From Pseudomonas zanjanensis (GTDB taxonomy: Bacteria > Pseudomonadota > Gammaproteobacteria > Pseudomonadales > Pseudomonadaceae): a DNA stretch of 64,000 bases. The stretch covers positions 2,170,001 to 2,234,000 of the forward strand of contig NZ_JABWRB020000001.1 in assembly GCF_014268745.2 (NCBI RefSeq), given 5' to 3'. A program made the position numbers and the translations under genes. This document shows, one piece after another, positions 16,292 to 25,155 of this stretch (position 1 is the stretch's first letter; every line of letters begins with the position of its first letter). Below the pieces are notes generated by a model, which saw nothing but the letters and a program-made list of their open reading frames with translations, was not told where the DNA came from and did not search any database.

Positions 16292-16987
16292 CTATTTAGC
16301 CCCAGGCCCCATCAACGAGCTCTCGATCTGGACGCCAGGCATCATTCGCTGCAAACCTTCGATCAGTTTGTCCCCCGCTTCCGTCAAGGCTTCAAGCGGC
16401 ATCGCCGGCAAACTTTCCAGAATGAACCACATGCACTTCGCATCCGCATCGAGACGGGTCCTGACACCTTGCCGCCAGTTCCAGCGACGGCAGGTCACGC
16501 CTTTGTCGTCGCGCCAGACCACTTCGCCGGCGTCTGGATACTCGACAGCAGGAACCCCTTCTTTCAGGGTGTCAAAGGGCTCGGTGCCATCGGCGACTAC
16601 CAACCGTGGGGAGCCCACATAAGCTTCGATGTTTTCCCCGCCAACAGGGATGGCGTACTCAAGACTGATGGCGTTGTAGAGATCGACGATGGGATCCAGG
16701 CTAGGCAAGCTGCCGTCGCGCAACACCCGTTTACGCAACGCCTCGGCAGAACAAGGCGTGCGCTGCGGCTTGGCTCCAAACTTTCGGAATGTATCGGCCC
16801 ACGCTGCCAAATGTGCTTCGCCCCAGCCTGGCCCACCCTCCCGCACTGCCTTGCAAGCCCGGTCCAACGCGGCCTGAGCAACCTCAGGATGGGTCAGCGG
16901 CGCCGCTTGCACCACAATGCTCAGAGCCCTGAACCCCGGGACCAGCTCTGCAACGGCTCGATCGATTAACGGCAGGACGGACAGCAT
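16292..16987 (-). CDS. B3/B4-domain protein (PheT-like tRNA-binding fold)
   Basis: This 231-residue protein resembles the B3/B4 domain of phenylalanyl-tRNA synthetase beta chain: the SLPSLDPIVDLYNAISLEYAIPVGG and AGEVVWRDDKGVTCRRWNWRQG blocks are typical. Stand-alone members are thought to recognise aminoacyl groups and may edit mischarged tRNA or act on amino acids. The ATG at 16987 is chosen because GGAGG lies 6 bases upstream; an in-frame start at 17008 is less likely. A divergent XRE-cupin regulator gene lies 165 bases away and probably controls it. Confidence 0.75.
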   Translation of the reverse strand: MLSVLPLIDRAVAELVPGFRALSIVVQAAPLTHPEVAQAALDRACKAVREGGPGWGEAHLAAWADTFRKFGAKPQRTPCSAEALRKRVLRDGSLPSLDPIVDLYNAISLEYAIPVGGENIEAYVGSPRLVVADGTEPFDTLKEGVPAVEYPDAGEVVWRDDKGVTCRRWNWRQGVRTRLDADAKCMWFILESLPAMPLEALTEAGDKLIEGLQRMMPGVQIESSLMGPGAK

Positions 16988-17152
16988 TAAAAACCTCCAG
17001 GAATCCAAATGTCATTTCATGCTATCCAGCGCCGACCAGCAAAGTCAATATAATGACCAGTATCACCCACTATAACGAATGGGTCGATTGACGGGCCTAT
17101 CCGTATAGACCGAGAATCCCGGCACATTTTCTTCTCAGCATGACCCTCATCA

Positions 17153-17755
17153 ATGACCATGAATACCAGCCTGTCGACGACCCCGGGTGCTGACGCTCAA
17201 GCCGTCAGCCTGGCTGTCGCGCGCACACTCAAACAGGCACGCAAGGCACAGAAGATCACCTTGGATGAGCTTTCCCGGCGTTCAGGGGTGAGCAAAGGAA
17301 TGGTCGTCGAAATTGAAAAATGTACGGCGAACCCCAGCATTGGCATCCTATGCAAAATCGCAGCCGCGCTGGGTTTGTCCGTTGCAGACATCGTCAATGT
17401 GACCGAAGCCCCCTCTGCCCATATCATCGACAGCCAGGACATCCCCACGCTCTGGACCGGGGACCAGGGAGGGACGGCGCGACTTCTGGCAGGAACGTCC
17501 GGCCCCAATATGATCGAGCTGTGGCGCTGGGAAATGCATCCAGGCGAGGCCTTCGCGTCACCTGGGCACCCTCAAGGCACGCTTGAACTTTTTCATGTGG
17601 AGAAAGGCACGCTCAAATGCGTGGTAGGGGAAACGGAGTTGGTCATCCCTGCGGGGAGCTCGGCAGTGGCCAAGACCGATGTTCCCCATTCCTACTCCAA
17701 CGCTGGCAAATCCAAGTTGGTATTCACCATGTCCGTGACGGAGATGCATCAGTAA
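17153..17755 (+). CDS. XRE-family regulator with cupin sensor domain
   Basis: The 200-residue protein has an N-terminal helix-turn-helix of the XRE/lambda-repressor type (about 18-75, LDELSRRSGVSKGMVVEIEKC) and a C-terminal cupin barrel (about 120-195, HPGEAFASPGHPQGTLELFHVEKG) that could bind a small ligand. Such regulators usually act on a neighbouring gene; the divergent B3/B4-domain gene is the obvious candidate, and the APC permease downstream on the other strand is another. An ATG at 17159 is an alternative start. Confidence 0.82.
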   Translation: MTMNTSLSTTPGADAQAVSLAVARTLKQARKAQKITLDELSRRSGVSKGMVVEIEKCTANPSIGILCKIAAALGLSVADIVNVTEAPSAHIIDSQDIPTLWTGDQGGTARLLAGTSGPNMIELWRWEMHPGEAFASPGHPQGTLELFHVEKGTLKCVVGETELVIPAGSSAVAKTDVPHSYSNAGKSKLVFTMSVTEMHQ

Positions 17756-17795
17756 GTGCTCACCGGAGCTTGCGCCATCGATACGGTGCAGGCGC

Positions 17796-19244
17796 CTAGA
17801 GCTTATGGCTCCCCAACACCCAATACCGCTGCGGCTCCACCTTGCGCAGTCGCGCCGCCAGGAACACACCCACCAGCAACGCCGCCGGAATGATCGCGCA
17901 GAGGCCATATGACAAAGCCTTGCTCGCACCCGTCAGCACATCGAAATGCACCACCGCGATAAACAGGACCGCCAACAGGGCCACGCAAGAGAAACCAGGA
18001 AAAATCCGCCCACGCCATATTCCCAGGTTGAGTTCGGGGTGGCGCTGGGCAAAGACCCAGACCGCGGCGGAAGTCAGCGCCATCAGCAGAATCACACACA
18101 ACGTCGCCAGGTTGGACAGCCAGGCGAACAGTTGCAGGATCGGGTCGGCATCCATGGCGGCGAAAATCAGTACCACCACGGCGGAGATCAAGCTCTGCAA
18201 CGCCGAGCCCATGTGCGGGCTCTGGTGGACGCGGTGGGTAGTGCCCAAGCGGCTGGGCAGCAAACCGTCACGTCCGATGGCGTAGAAGTAACGGGCCGCG
18301 GCGTTGTGGAACGCCAGCAGCCCGGCGTAGATGCTGACCATGAACAGCACGCGGATGACCTGGGTCAGCTGCGGACCGACAAAATGATCGGACATGCCAT
18401 AGATAAACGTCGTCGGGTCCTGCAAGGCCTGGAGCGTGGACACGATCTTGTCCGCCCCAACACCGATGACCATCGACCAGACCGACAGCGCGTAGAAACC
18501 ACCGATCAGCAATACCGAACAATAGGTGGCAATCGGGATCGTCCGTTCCGGGTTCTTGGCTTCTTCGCCGTAGATGGTGGTGGCCTCGAAGCCGATGAAC
18601 GCCGCGAAGCAGAACAGCAAGCCGATGGACGGCGTACCGCTGAACACGTGACTGCGATCGAACGCGTCGAGGTTGATGCCGCTGTCGCCACCGGTCCTCA
18701 GGATCGCAAAATCCAGGAGCAGGATCGCCAGGTATTCGGCGATCACGATCACCGACAGCACCCGGGCCGACAGGTCGATCTTGCGATAGCCAAGAATCGC
18801 GATGCTCGCCATCGCCAGGAGTGAATAGGTCCACCATGGCAAATCCAGGCCAAAGACGCTGGCCATCGTGCCGCTGACCACGCCGCCGAACATGCCGTAC
18901 AGGCCGACCTGGAGAATGTTGTAGGCAAACATCGCCAACACTCCCGCTGCGCCACCGGCCAAGCCACCCAAACCGCGGGAGGTGAACGCGTAGAAACCGC
19001 CGGCGTTGGTCACATGCCGGGACATGGTGGTATAGCCCACCGAAAATGCCAGCAACACCAGCAAGGCCAGGATCAGCAACGCCGGTGTGCCGGCGCCGTT
19101 GCCCAGCATGATGCCAATGGGGAAGCCGCCGGCGATGACACTCAAGGGGCTCGCCGCCGACACCACGAAGAAGATGATGAAGCCGACACCCAAGGCCCCA
19201 CGCTTGAGCTCCGTGGAGCTATTGACCGGGAGAGGTACACTCAT
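17796..19244 (-). CDS. APC-superfamily amino acid permease
   Basis: This is a 482-residue inner-membrane transporter with about 12 hydrophobic segments and the APC signature near the N-terminus (GVGFIIFFVVSAASPLSVIAGG) and in helix 6 (FAAFIGFEATTIYGEEAKNPERTIP). It is predicted to import an amino acid or amine by proton coupling. Its neighbours (IclR and AraC regulators, aminotransferase, aldehyde dehydrogenase) suggest that its substrate feeds that pathway. Convergent with the XRE gene, 40 bases apart. Confidence 0.85.
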   Translation of the reverse strand: MSVPLPVNSSTELKRGALGVGFIIFFVVSAASPLSVIAGGFPIGIMLGNGAGTPALLILALLVLLAFSVGYTTMSRHVTNAGGFYAFTSRGLGGLAGGAAGVLAMFAYNILQVGLYGMFGGVVSGTMASVFGLDLPWWTYSLLAMASIAILGYRKIDLSARVLSVIVIAEYLAILLLDFAILRTGGDSGINLDAFDRSHVFSGTPSIGLLFCFAAFIGFEATTIYGEEAKNPERTIPIATYCSVLLIGGFYALSVWSMVIGVGADKIVSTLQALQDPTTFIYGMSDHFVGPQLTQVIRVLFMVSIYAGLLAFHNAAARYFYAIGRDGLLPSRLGTTHRVHQSPHMGSALQSLISAVVVLIFAAMDADPILQLFAWLSNLATLCVILLMALTSAAVWVFAQRHPELNLGIWRGRIFPGFSCVALLAVLFIAVVHFDVLTGASKALSYGLCAIIPAALLVGVFLAARLRKVEPQRYWVLGSHKL

Positions 19245-19472
19245 GTTTTCTTGACCTTATTGTATGAGGCAGGCGCTGTAGGATCGGTGCAGTCAAATGC
19301 TCACCGTCACCCAATCGCGTTATTGTTCTTGTTGCACGCTGGATTCGATCCTATGCCTCTCCCTGAACGCCCCATTAGCCCAAATCGGTCATCGCTGCGC
19401 TCGCCTCAAAAAAGCCTGGCGTGGGGCTAATGCCAGTTAGTCAAGTGGATACCACAGGCAAACACACAAACC

Positions 19473-19562
19473 GTGGCGAGGGAGCTTGCTCCCGCTGGGC
19501 TGCGTAGCAGCCCCAGAAACAGGGACGCTTCGCGACCCAGCGGGAGCAAGCTCCCTCGCCAC
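19473..19562. repeat. REP doublet (inverted pair)
   Basis: Two inverted copies of a REP unit (GTGGCGAGGGAGCTTGCTCC ... GGGAGCAAGCTCCCTCGCCAC) are separated by a GC-rich spacer. The same unit recurs near 30.8, 57.1 and 57.4 kb. The remainder of the 19245-19627 gap holds no gene. Confidence 0.85.
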
Positions 19563-19627
19563 AGGGTTATTGCCCGGCTTTGTTTCGCTTAACTGACAAG
19601 CATCAGGACGTGTGCCCCCCTCTCAAT

Positions 19628-20368
19628 TCACTGCAAGGCAATACGCGCCGTCAGTTGCGACGCCGCGCCGGTGACTAGGTCGCACAGGTAGCCCTGCTGA
19701 AACGCTCGGAACCGCTCGCTGCGCCCCACCAGGGTCATGCTCCCGAGGACTCGGCGTTTTTCGTCGAAGATCGGTGCCGCGACGCCACTGCGTCCCGGGT
19801 GCAGCTCGCTTTCGCTGATGCAATAGCCCTGTTTGCGGATGGCGAGCAGCCCCTTGGTGAACGGCTTCCACTCCAGTTCCTGATGCAGCACTTGCGCGGG
19901 ATTGGCGTGGAAGTCGTAGATGCGGCGAATCTGGCGCGGCAGCAGATAGGCCAATACGACCCGAGCGGTCGCGCTGTGAAAAAGATCGATCGGCCGCCCT
20001 CGGTCGCCCCCCTCCGGGCCAGCGTCGGAGCCCCGCTGGATCAGCACATTGACCACCGAGTCGCCATGCCATTCGCTGACCAGCGCATCCAGGCCGGTGT
20101 CGGCCACCAGTTTGTCGACCAGGCCCCGGCTGCAGGCCAGCAATGGATCGTAGTGGGTCATCTGATGCTCCAGCGTGACGATACGTGGGCCGAGCGCATA
20201 GCCCCGCGGTAATCGCTTCAAGAAACCCGCGTCGCCGAGTTCGCGTAGATAACGATAGGCGGTGGCAGGCGTGTAGCCGAGCTCCCGGCAAATGACGTCC
20301 ACATCGATGACCGGCCGTTCAGGGCGAAACAAGTCGAAGACCCTGAGCAGGCGGCGAAGGCTATTCAT
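19628..20368 (-). CDS. IclR-family transcriptional regulator
   Basis: The protein is 246 residues with an N-terminal winged helix (MNSLRRLLRVFDLF, then CRELGYTPATAYRYLRELGDAGFLKRL) and a GAF-like IclR effector domain (LVADTGLDALVSEWHGDSVV, GVAAPIFDEKRRVLGSMTLVGR). The frame is open far upstream, but the ATG at 20368 matches the family start and has AGAAAAG in front. Probably regulates the adjacent aminotransferase/aldehyde dehydrogenase pathway or the permease. Confidence 0.85.
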   Translation of the reverse strand: MNSLRRLLRVFDLFRPERPVIDVDVICRELGYTPATAYRYLRELGDAGFLKRLPRGYALGPRIVTLEHQMTHYDPLLACSRGLVDKLVADTGLDALVSEWHGDSVVNVLIQRGSDAGPEGGDRGRPIDLFHSATARVVLAYLLPRQIRRIYDFHANPAQVLHQELEWKPFTKGLLAIRKQGYCISESELHPGRSGVAAPIFDEKRRVLGSMTLVGRSERFRAFQQGYLCDLVTGAASQLTARIALQ

Positions 20369-20397
20369 CTTTTCTACGTCCTTGTGCAGGCAAATGC

Positions 20398-21366
20398 TCA
20401 AGCAAGCGCACAACCGCCGATGGCAGCGCGCGTGGTCTGGGATGGCAGCTCGGCGAACAGCGCCTGGTACTCGGCCGCAAAATGGCTGAGGTGAAAGAAG
20501 CCCCACTGGGCTGCGGCATCGCCAATGGAGAGATGCGTCGCTGGGGTGGACATCAAGGTTCGGCGCACACCGTTGAGCCTTACGGAGCGCAGGTAATTGA
20601 CCGGCGTCGTCTCGGTCACCGAACGGAAGCTGTTCTGCACGGTACGGCGACTCACCTGGAGTCGCTGGCACAACTCATCCACGCTGGGCACGTTGTTCGA
20701 TTGCGCGGTCGCCAGGCGGTGACATTTTTCGACAATGTAACTGCGCGTGGAGCTGGGCGCGCGCTGGTGCTTGTCGCAGGCGGGGTCGGTCATCAACTGG
20801 AGCAATTCGGCGAGCATGGTCTGCTCCAGTGCCATTTCCCGGTCTTGTGCGTTGTCGAGTTCTTCGCTCAAGAGCGCCTGGGAGAACGCCGCCAGCATTC
20901 GACGGCGAGCCCCGGCGTAGCGTTGGGTGGGAAGCCTGATCACCGGCTGGCGTAGCAACTGACCGATTTCCTTGGCCGACGCGGTTTGCGCCAACGCTTG
21001 CTCGAACAACTCACGCTCGAAGGTGATCGCCAGCAGCTCCATGCCCATCGGCATGTGGAACATGAACTCCTCGCCACCATGAAGAAAGAACAGGCTGCTG
21101 TCGTCCACTTCCCGCCCTTGCATCCGGATCGTACCCGGGACCGTGATCGGCACGGCGAAGCACATCTTGCCCCGAGGAGCCACGCCGTGCTGCACGACAC
21201 GCTGGTTGATCTGCTCGCGAAAGACGTGGCAGCGCGGCGTCGTCAACTGGATCAGTGAGCTCTCAGCCGAACCAGCGGTCAGCTGGTTGTAGTCCTGGCT
21301 CCACTCCTGGACGGTGGCTGCGTGGACATGGATGTCGTGGAAGTGGCTGATGTTCAGGTTTTTCAT
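20398..21366 (-). CDS. AraC-family transcriptional regulator
   Basis: This 322-residue regulator has a C-terminal double helix-turn-helix of AraC type (about 215-310: VDELCQRLQVSRRTVQNSFRSV, then LSIGDAAAQWGFFHLSHFAAEYQALF) and an N-terminal sensor domain similar in layout to EutR-like regulators. The ATG at 21366 is preferred over an in-frame TTG at 21387. It is divergent to the aminotransferase gene with about 215 bases between them, which points to that operon as its target. Confidence 0.82.
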   Translation of the reverse strand: MKNLNISHFHDIHVHAATVQEWSQDYNQLTAGSAESSLIQLTTPRCHVFREQINQRVVQHGVAPRGKMCFAVPITVPGTIRMQGREVDDSSLFFLHGGEEFMFHMPMGMELLAITFERELFEQALAQTASAKEIGQLLRQPVIRLPTQRYAGARRRMLAAFSQALLSEELDNAQDREMALEQTMLAELLQLMTDPACDKHQRAPSSTRSYIVEKCHRLATAQSNNVPSVDELCQRLQVSRRTVQNSFRSVTETTPVNYLRSVRLNGVRRTLMSTPATHLSIGDAAAQWGFFHLSHFAAEYQALFAELPSQTTRAAIGGCALA

Positions 21367-21580
21367 GATGACGAAAGCCTCGGCCAATATTCTTGTTTTT
21401 AGATCGCCTTCACGACCGATATTCTCATATTAAGAGAATTCTGCAAATTTTCTTTTATGACCGCCAGATCTTCGAAAGGAAGGGACGCGGCAGCCTCCCA
21501 ATGTGCCGATTCGGGCTACCGGCCAGGAACGGGCCACGAGGATGATCGAGACACTGAAACCGACATCCTGAGAGACCGTC

Positions 21581-22954
21581 ATGAGTGAAGCCAAACTTGA
21601 ATCCCTCCATTTCGCGGACGCCCCGCGGATAACCTCCACCATTCCCGGCCCCAAGACCACCGAGGCCCTGGCGCTGTCGGCGCGTACCGAGTCGATGGCC
21701 CGCGGCGGCGGACGCATGCCGGTGGCCATGGACCGGGCGTTCGGCGCGACCTTCAAGGACGCCGATGGCAATACCTACATCGACCTGTCCGCGGGCGTGG
21801 GCGTCAGCAGCGTGGGTCGCTGCCACCCGAAGGTGGTGCAGGCCATTCGCGAACAGTCCGAAGTGCTGATGCATGCCCTGGAAGTCAACAGCACCCGGCG
21901 CACCGAATTGGCCGCCAAGCTCTCCGAGATCGCACCCGACGGCTTGCGCGGCGACTGCATCACGTTCTTCACCCAAAGCGGTAGCGATGCGCTGGAGGCG
22001 GCCATCAAGTTTGCCAAGCGCGTTACCGGGCGGCACCAGATCATCGCCTTCCACGGTGGCTACCACGGCGTGTGGAACGCGTCCGGCGCGCTCACCACAG
22101 GCACGGCTTACCGCAAGGGCTACGGTGCCCAGATGGGTGGCGTCATTCACGCGCCCTACCCTTATGCCTATCGCTTCCCCTTCGACACTACCCACAAAAG
22201 CGCCGAACAGATCGCCGGTGAGTACGTGGATTACCTGCTGAACACCCCCTACACCGCCGCCGACGACGTGGCTGCCGTGATCGTGGAGCCGGTGCAAGGC
22301 GAAGGCGGCTACGTGCCCCCCTCGCCAGAATTCCTGCAACTGCTGCGCAAGGCCTGCGACCGCAGCGGTGCACTGCTGATCGTCGATGAAGTGCAGTCCG
22401 GTGCGGGGCGTACCGGCAAGATGTGGGCGGTCGAGCATTCCGGCGTGAAGCCCGACATGCTCACGTTCGGCAAGGGCATCGGCAGCGACCTGCCCATGGC
22501 CGGCCTGATCATGCGTTCGGACCTGGCGGCGGCGATTCCTGACGGATCGATGCCCAACACCTTCGCCGCCAACTCGTTGTCCGCGGCAGTGGCATTGACC
22601 AACATCAGCATCCTCCAGGACCCGGAGCTCGATCTGCTCAACCGCGCTCACACACTGGGGCTGGAAGCGCAGGAACGTATCCGTGGCTTCGGCAGCCCGC
22701 TGGTCGGCGAGGTCCGCGGTCGCGGCCTGATGATCGGCATCGAGCTGGTCTCGGACCCGACCACCAAGGCGCCACTGGCACCGGAAAAGATCGGCCAGCT
22801 CATGGGTTACCTGCTCAGCCACGGCGTGCTGATGATTCCCTGCGGGCGCTACAGCAACGTGATGCGAGTCATGCCTTCGCTGACGATTTCACGGGCGCTG
22901 TTCTTCAAGGCACTGGACATCTTCGGCGACGCCCTGGACGCCCTCGAGGCGTGA
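21581..22954 (+). CDS. Class III PLP-dependent aminotransferase
   Basis: The protein is 457 residues with the class III pattern: substrate/PLP region TQSGSDALEAAIKFAKRVTG, HGGYHG, IVEPVQGEGGYV, DEVQSGAGRTGK and the PLP lysine in LTFGKGIGSDLP (Lys298). It probably moves an amino group from an omega-amino acid or diamine to a keto acid in the cytoplasm. The aldehyde dehydrogenase that follows 39 bases later would oxidise the semialdehyde product, as in GabT/GabD-like pathways. The exact substrate cannot be read from the sequence. Confidence 0.87.
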   Translation: MSEAKLESLHFADAPRITSTIPGPKTTEALALSARTESMARGGGRMPVAMDRAFGATFKDADGNTYIDLSAGVGVSSVGRCHPKVVQAIREQSEVLMHALEVNSTRRTELAAKLSEIAPDGLRGDCITFFTQSGSDALEAAIKFAKRVTGRHQIIAFHGGYHGVWNASGALTTGTAYRKGYGAQMGGVIHAPYPYAYRFPFDTTHKSAEQIAGEYVDYLLNTPYTAADDVAAVIVEPVQGEGGYVPPSPEFLQLLRKACDRSGALLIVDEVQSGAGRTGKMWAVEHSGVKPDMLTFGKGIGSDLPMAGLIMRSDLAAAIPDGSMPNTFAANSLSAAVALTNISILQDPELDLLNRAHTLGLEAQERIRGFGSPLVGEVRGRGLMIGIELVSDPTTKAPLAPEKIGQLMGYLLSHGVLMIPCGRYSNVMRVMPSLTISRALFFKALDIFGDALDALEA

Positions 22955-22993
22955 GATGTCTCGACGCTGCCCATCACCCCATGGACTCCAAAA

Positions 22994-24454
22994 ATGACTA
23001 AGCATCTAAAACACTTCATCGCCGGTACGTCCTTCGAAGCCTCCGACGGGCGCCGCATCAACCTTGTCAATCCGGTCACGGAACAGGTCTACGGCAGTTG
23101 CGCCCAAGGCACCGCTGAAGACGTGGACCGTGCCGTGGCGGCCGCGCGCAACCAGCTCGAACGTGGCGCCTGGAGCCAGCTTGACGGCGCCCAGCGCGCT
23201 CGACTGCTGTCGAAACTGGCGGACCTGGTGGAGCGCGACACCGACGTGCTGGCCGATATGGACGCCGACGCCATCGGCCGCTCGCCGATCGAGCCACGCC
23301 GGCTGGACGTGCCCAATGCGGTCGCCAACCTGCGCGCCTCTGCCGGCTGGGCCAACCAGCTCGAGGGGCGGACCATTCCCTCCGGCGGCTACTTCGGCAC
23401 CCAGTCCCTTTCATACACGGTGCGGGAACCCGTGGGGGTGGTCGGCGCCATCGTTCCCTGGAATTCGCCGCTGATGATCACCGTCTGGAAGCTCGCCGCT
23501 CTGCTGGCGGCGGGCTGCACCGTGGTCATCAAACCGTCGGAAGAGACACCCCAGTCGGCCTTGCACCTGGCGACGCTGGCCCAGGAAGCGGGTTTCCCTG
23601 ACGGCGTGATCAACGTCGTGACCGGCTACGGCAACGAGGTGGGTCGTGCCCTGTGCGAACATCCCCATGTCGACAAGATCAGCTTCACCGGCAGCCCTGA
23701 AGCCGGCCGCGAGATCCAGCGCACCGCCGGCGTGCTGTTCAAGCGCGTGGCCCTGGAGCTGGGCGGCAAGAGCCCGCAGATCGTCTTCGACGATGCCTCC
23801 TTCGACGACGCGCTGTTCGGCTGCACCCTCGGCCTGTTCGCCAACCAGGGCCAGGTCTGCGCGGCCGGCTCGCGCATCCTGGTCCAACGCAATCTCGCCG
23901 ATCGCTTCGCCGCCGCGCTGGCCGATGCCGCGCGCGCCGTCAAGGTGGGCGACCCTCGCCAACCGGGCGTGCAGATGGGGCCGGTGGCCAAGAAAGCGCA
24001 ATTGGATCGCGTCAACCGTTACATCCAATTGGGTATCGACCAAGGTGCGACCCTGCTGGCCGGCGGTGTATCGAACCCTGAACAAGGCTGGTTTGTCCGG
24101 CCGACGATCTTCGCCAATGCCCGCAATGACATGGCGATCGCCCGGGATGAGATCTTCGGCCCCGTCGGCACGGTGATCACGTTCGACAGCGAGGATGAGG
24201 CGATCGCCTTGGCCAACGACTCCTCCTACGGCCTCGCGGCCACGGTCTGGACCAGCGACCTGGCGCGAGCGCACCGCGTCGCGGCGGCAATCAAGGCCGG
24301 TGCCGTGGGCATCAACTGCTGGAGCCCACTGGACGCCAACCTGCCCTGGGGCGGCGTCAAGGCCAGCGGCATTGGCCGAGAAGGCGGATTCAGCGGCGCG
24401 CTGGCCTACACCGAGGAAAAGGTCATTACCGTACTGCTGCCCAGCTCAAAATAA
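22994..24454 (+). CDS. NAD(P)-dependent aldehyde dehydrogenase
   Basis: This is a full-length 486-residue aldehyde dehydrogenase. Catalytic Glu255 lies in LELGGKSP and catalytic Cys289 in NQGQVCAAGSR; the PWNSPL and GSPEAGREI cofactor motifs and the C-terminal SGIGREGG motif are all present. It sits directly behind the aminotransferase and probably oxidises the aldehyde it forms to the acid. Same operon, 39-base gap. Confidence 0.9.
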   Translation: MTKHLKHFIAGTSFEASDGRRINLVNPVTEQVYGSCAQGTAEDVDRAVAAARNQLERGAWSQLDGAQRARLLSKLADLVERDTDVLADMDADAIGRSPIEPRRLDVPNAVANLRASAGWANQLEGRTIPSGGYFGTQSLSYTVREPVGVVGAIVPWNSPLMITVWKLAALLAAGCTVVIKPSEETPQSALHLATLAQEAGFPDGVINVVTGYGNEVGRALCEHPHVDKISFTGSPEAGREIQRTAGVLFKRVALELGGKSPQIVFDDASFDDALFGCTLGLFANQGQVCAAGSRILVQRNLADRFAAALADAARAVKVGDPRQPGVQMGPVAKKAQLDRVNRYIQLGIDQGATLLAGGVSNPEQGWFVRPTIFANARNDMAIARDEIFGPVGTVITFDSEDEAIALANDSSYGLAATVWTSDLARAHRVAAAIKAGAVGINCWSPLDANLPWGGVKASGIGREGGFSGALAYTEEKVITVLLPSSK

Positions 24455-24552
24455 CCCGTATTGACCCGGCCACCTTCCAAGCCGCTGTGCCGTAGAGGGT
24501 GGCCGTTCAACCGCGCATTTTCGATGCCTTGATGATGGATGGAGAGACCGCG

Positions 24553-25116
24553 ATGAATCCGGCAAATCAAACAATAATTGATCGGTATCCGACGTCCCTG
24601 CGGATTTTGCACTGGGTGCGCGCCGTGCTCATCGCCGGCCTCCTCTGGGCGGGCTGGCACATGACGGGGCTCGATGACGAAGTGGCGAGCAAATATGAGC
24701 TCTACTACCCGTGGCACAAATCCTTTGGGGTGCTGGCATTCCTGGTGGTCCTGGTCCAGATCGCCCTGAGGGTGAAAACGGCCAGGCTGCCGCAACCGCC
24801 GGAGACGCTGGCGCGCTATGAGCGGGTTTCCTCACGACTTGCGCACCGTACGCTGTACGCGCTACTCGTGATCGTGCCGTTGATGGGTTACTCGATGTCG
24901 AGCACCTACACGATGAGCGACGGCGTGTTTTTCTTCGGGGTGAACCTTCCGGAGCTGCTGGGCAAGAATGACGACTGGTTCGTCGTCTTCCAGTGGCTGC
25001 ACAAAGTGCTCGCCTATACCCTGCTCGGCCTGATCCTGGTGCACGTCGCCGGCGCCCTCAAGCACCGGTTTTATGACCGCGACCCTCGAAACGATGTCCT
25101 GCGCCGCATGCTGTGA
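24553..25116 (+). CDS. Cytochrome b561-family membrane protein
   Basis: This 187-residue protein has four membrane helices and histidines placed for haem b (LRILHWVRAV, YPWHKSFGVLAF, RLAHRTLYALL, QWLHKVLAYTLLG, LVHVAGALKHRF). The ATG at 24553 is chosen because GGAGAG lies 6 bases upstream; in-frame upstream starts lack a ribosome site. It would transfer electrons between quinol and a periplasmic partner or quench superoxide. It may be co-transcribed with the aldehyde dehydrogenase (98-base gap). Confidence 0.85.
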   Translation: MNPANQTIIDRYPTSLRILHWVRAVLIAGLLWAGWHMTGLDDEVASKYELYYPWHKSFGVLAFLVVLVQIALRVKTARLPQPPETLARYERVSSRLAHRTLYALLVIVPLMGYSMSSTYTMSDGVFFFGVNLPELLGKNDDWFVVFQWLHKVLAYTLLGLILVHVAGALKHRFYDRDPRNDVLRRML

Positions 25117-25124
25117 CTTGATTG

Positions 25125-25151
25125 AGGCGTTGGCGAAAAACGCCGACGCCT
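25125..25151. terminator. Hairpin between convergent genes
   Basis: An 11-bp stem with one wobble pair (AGGCGTTGGCG / CGCCGACGCCT) and an A5 loop sits between the cytochrome b561 stop and the end of the convergent hydrolase gene. No long T-run follows, so efficiency is uncertain. Confidence 0.5.
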
Positions 25152-25155
25152 TCAC

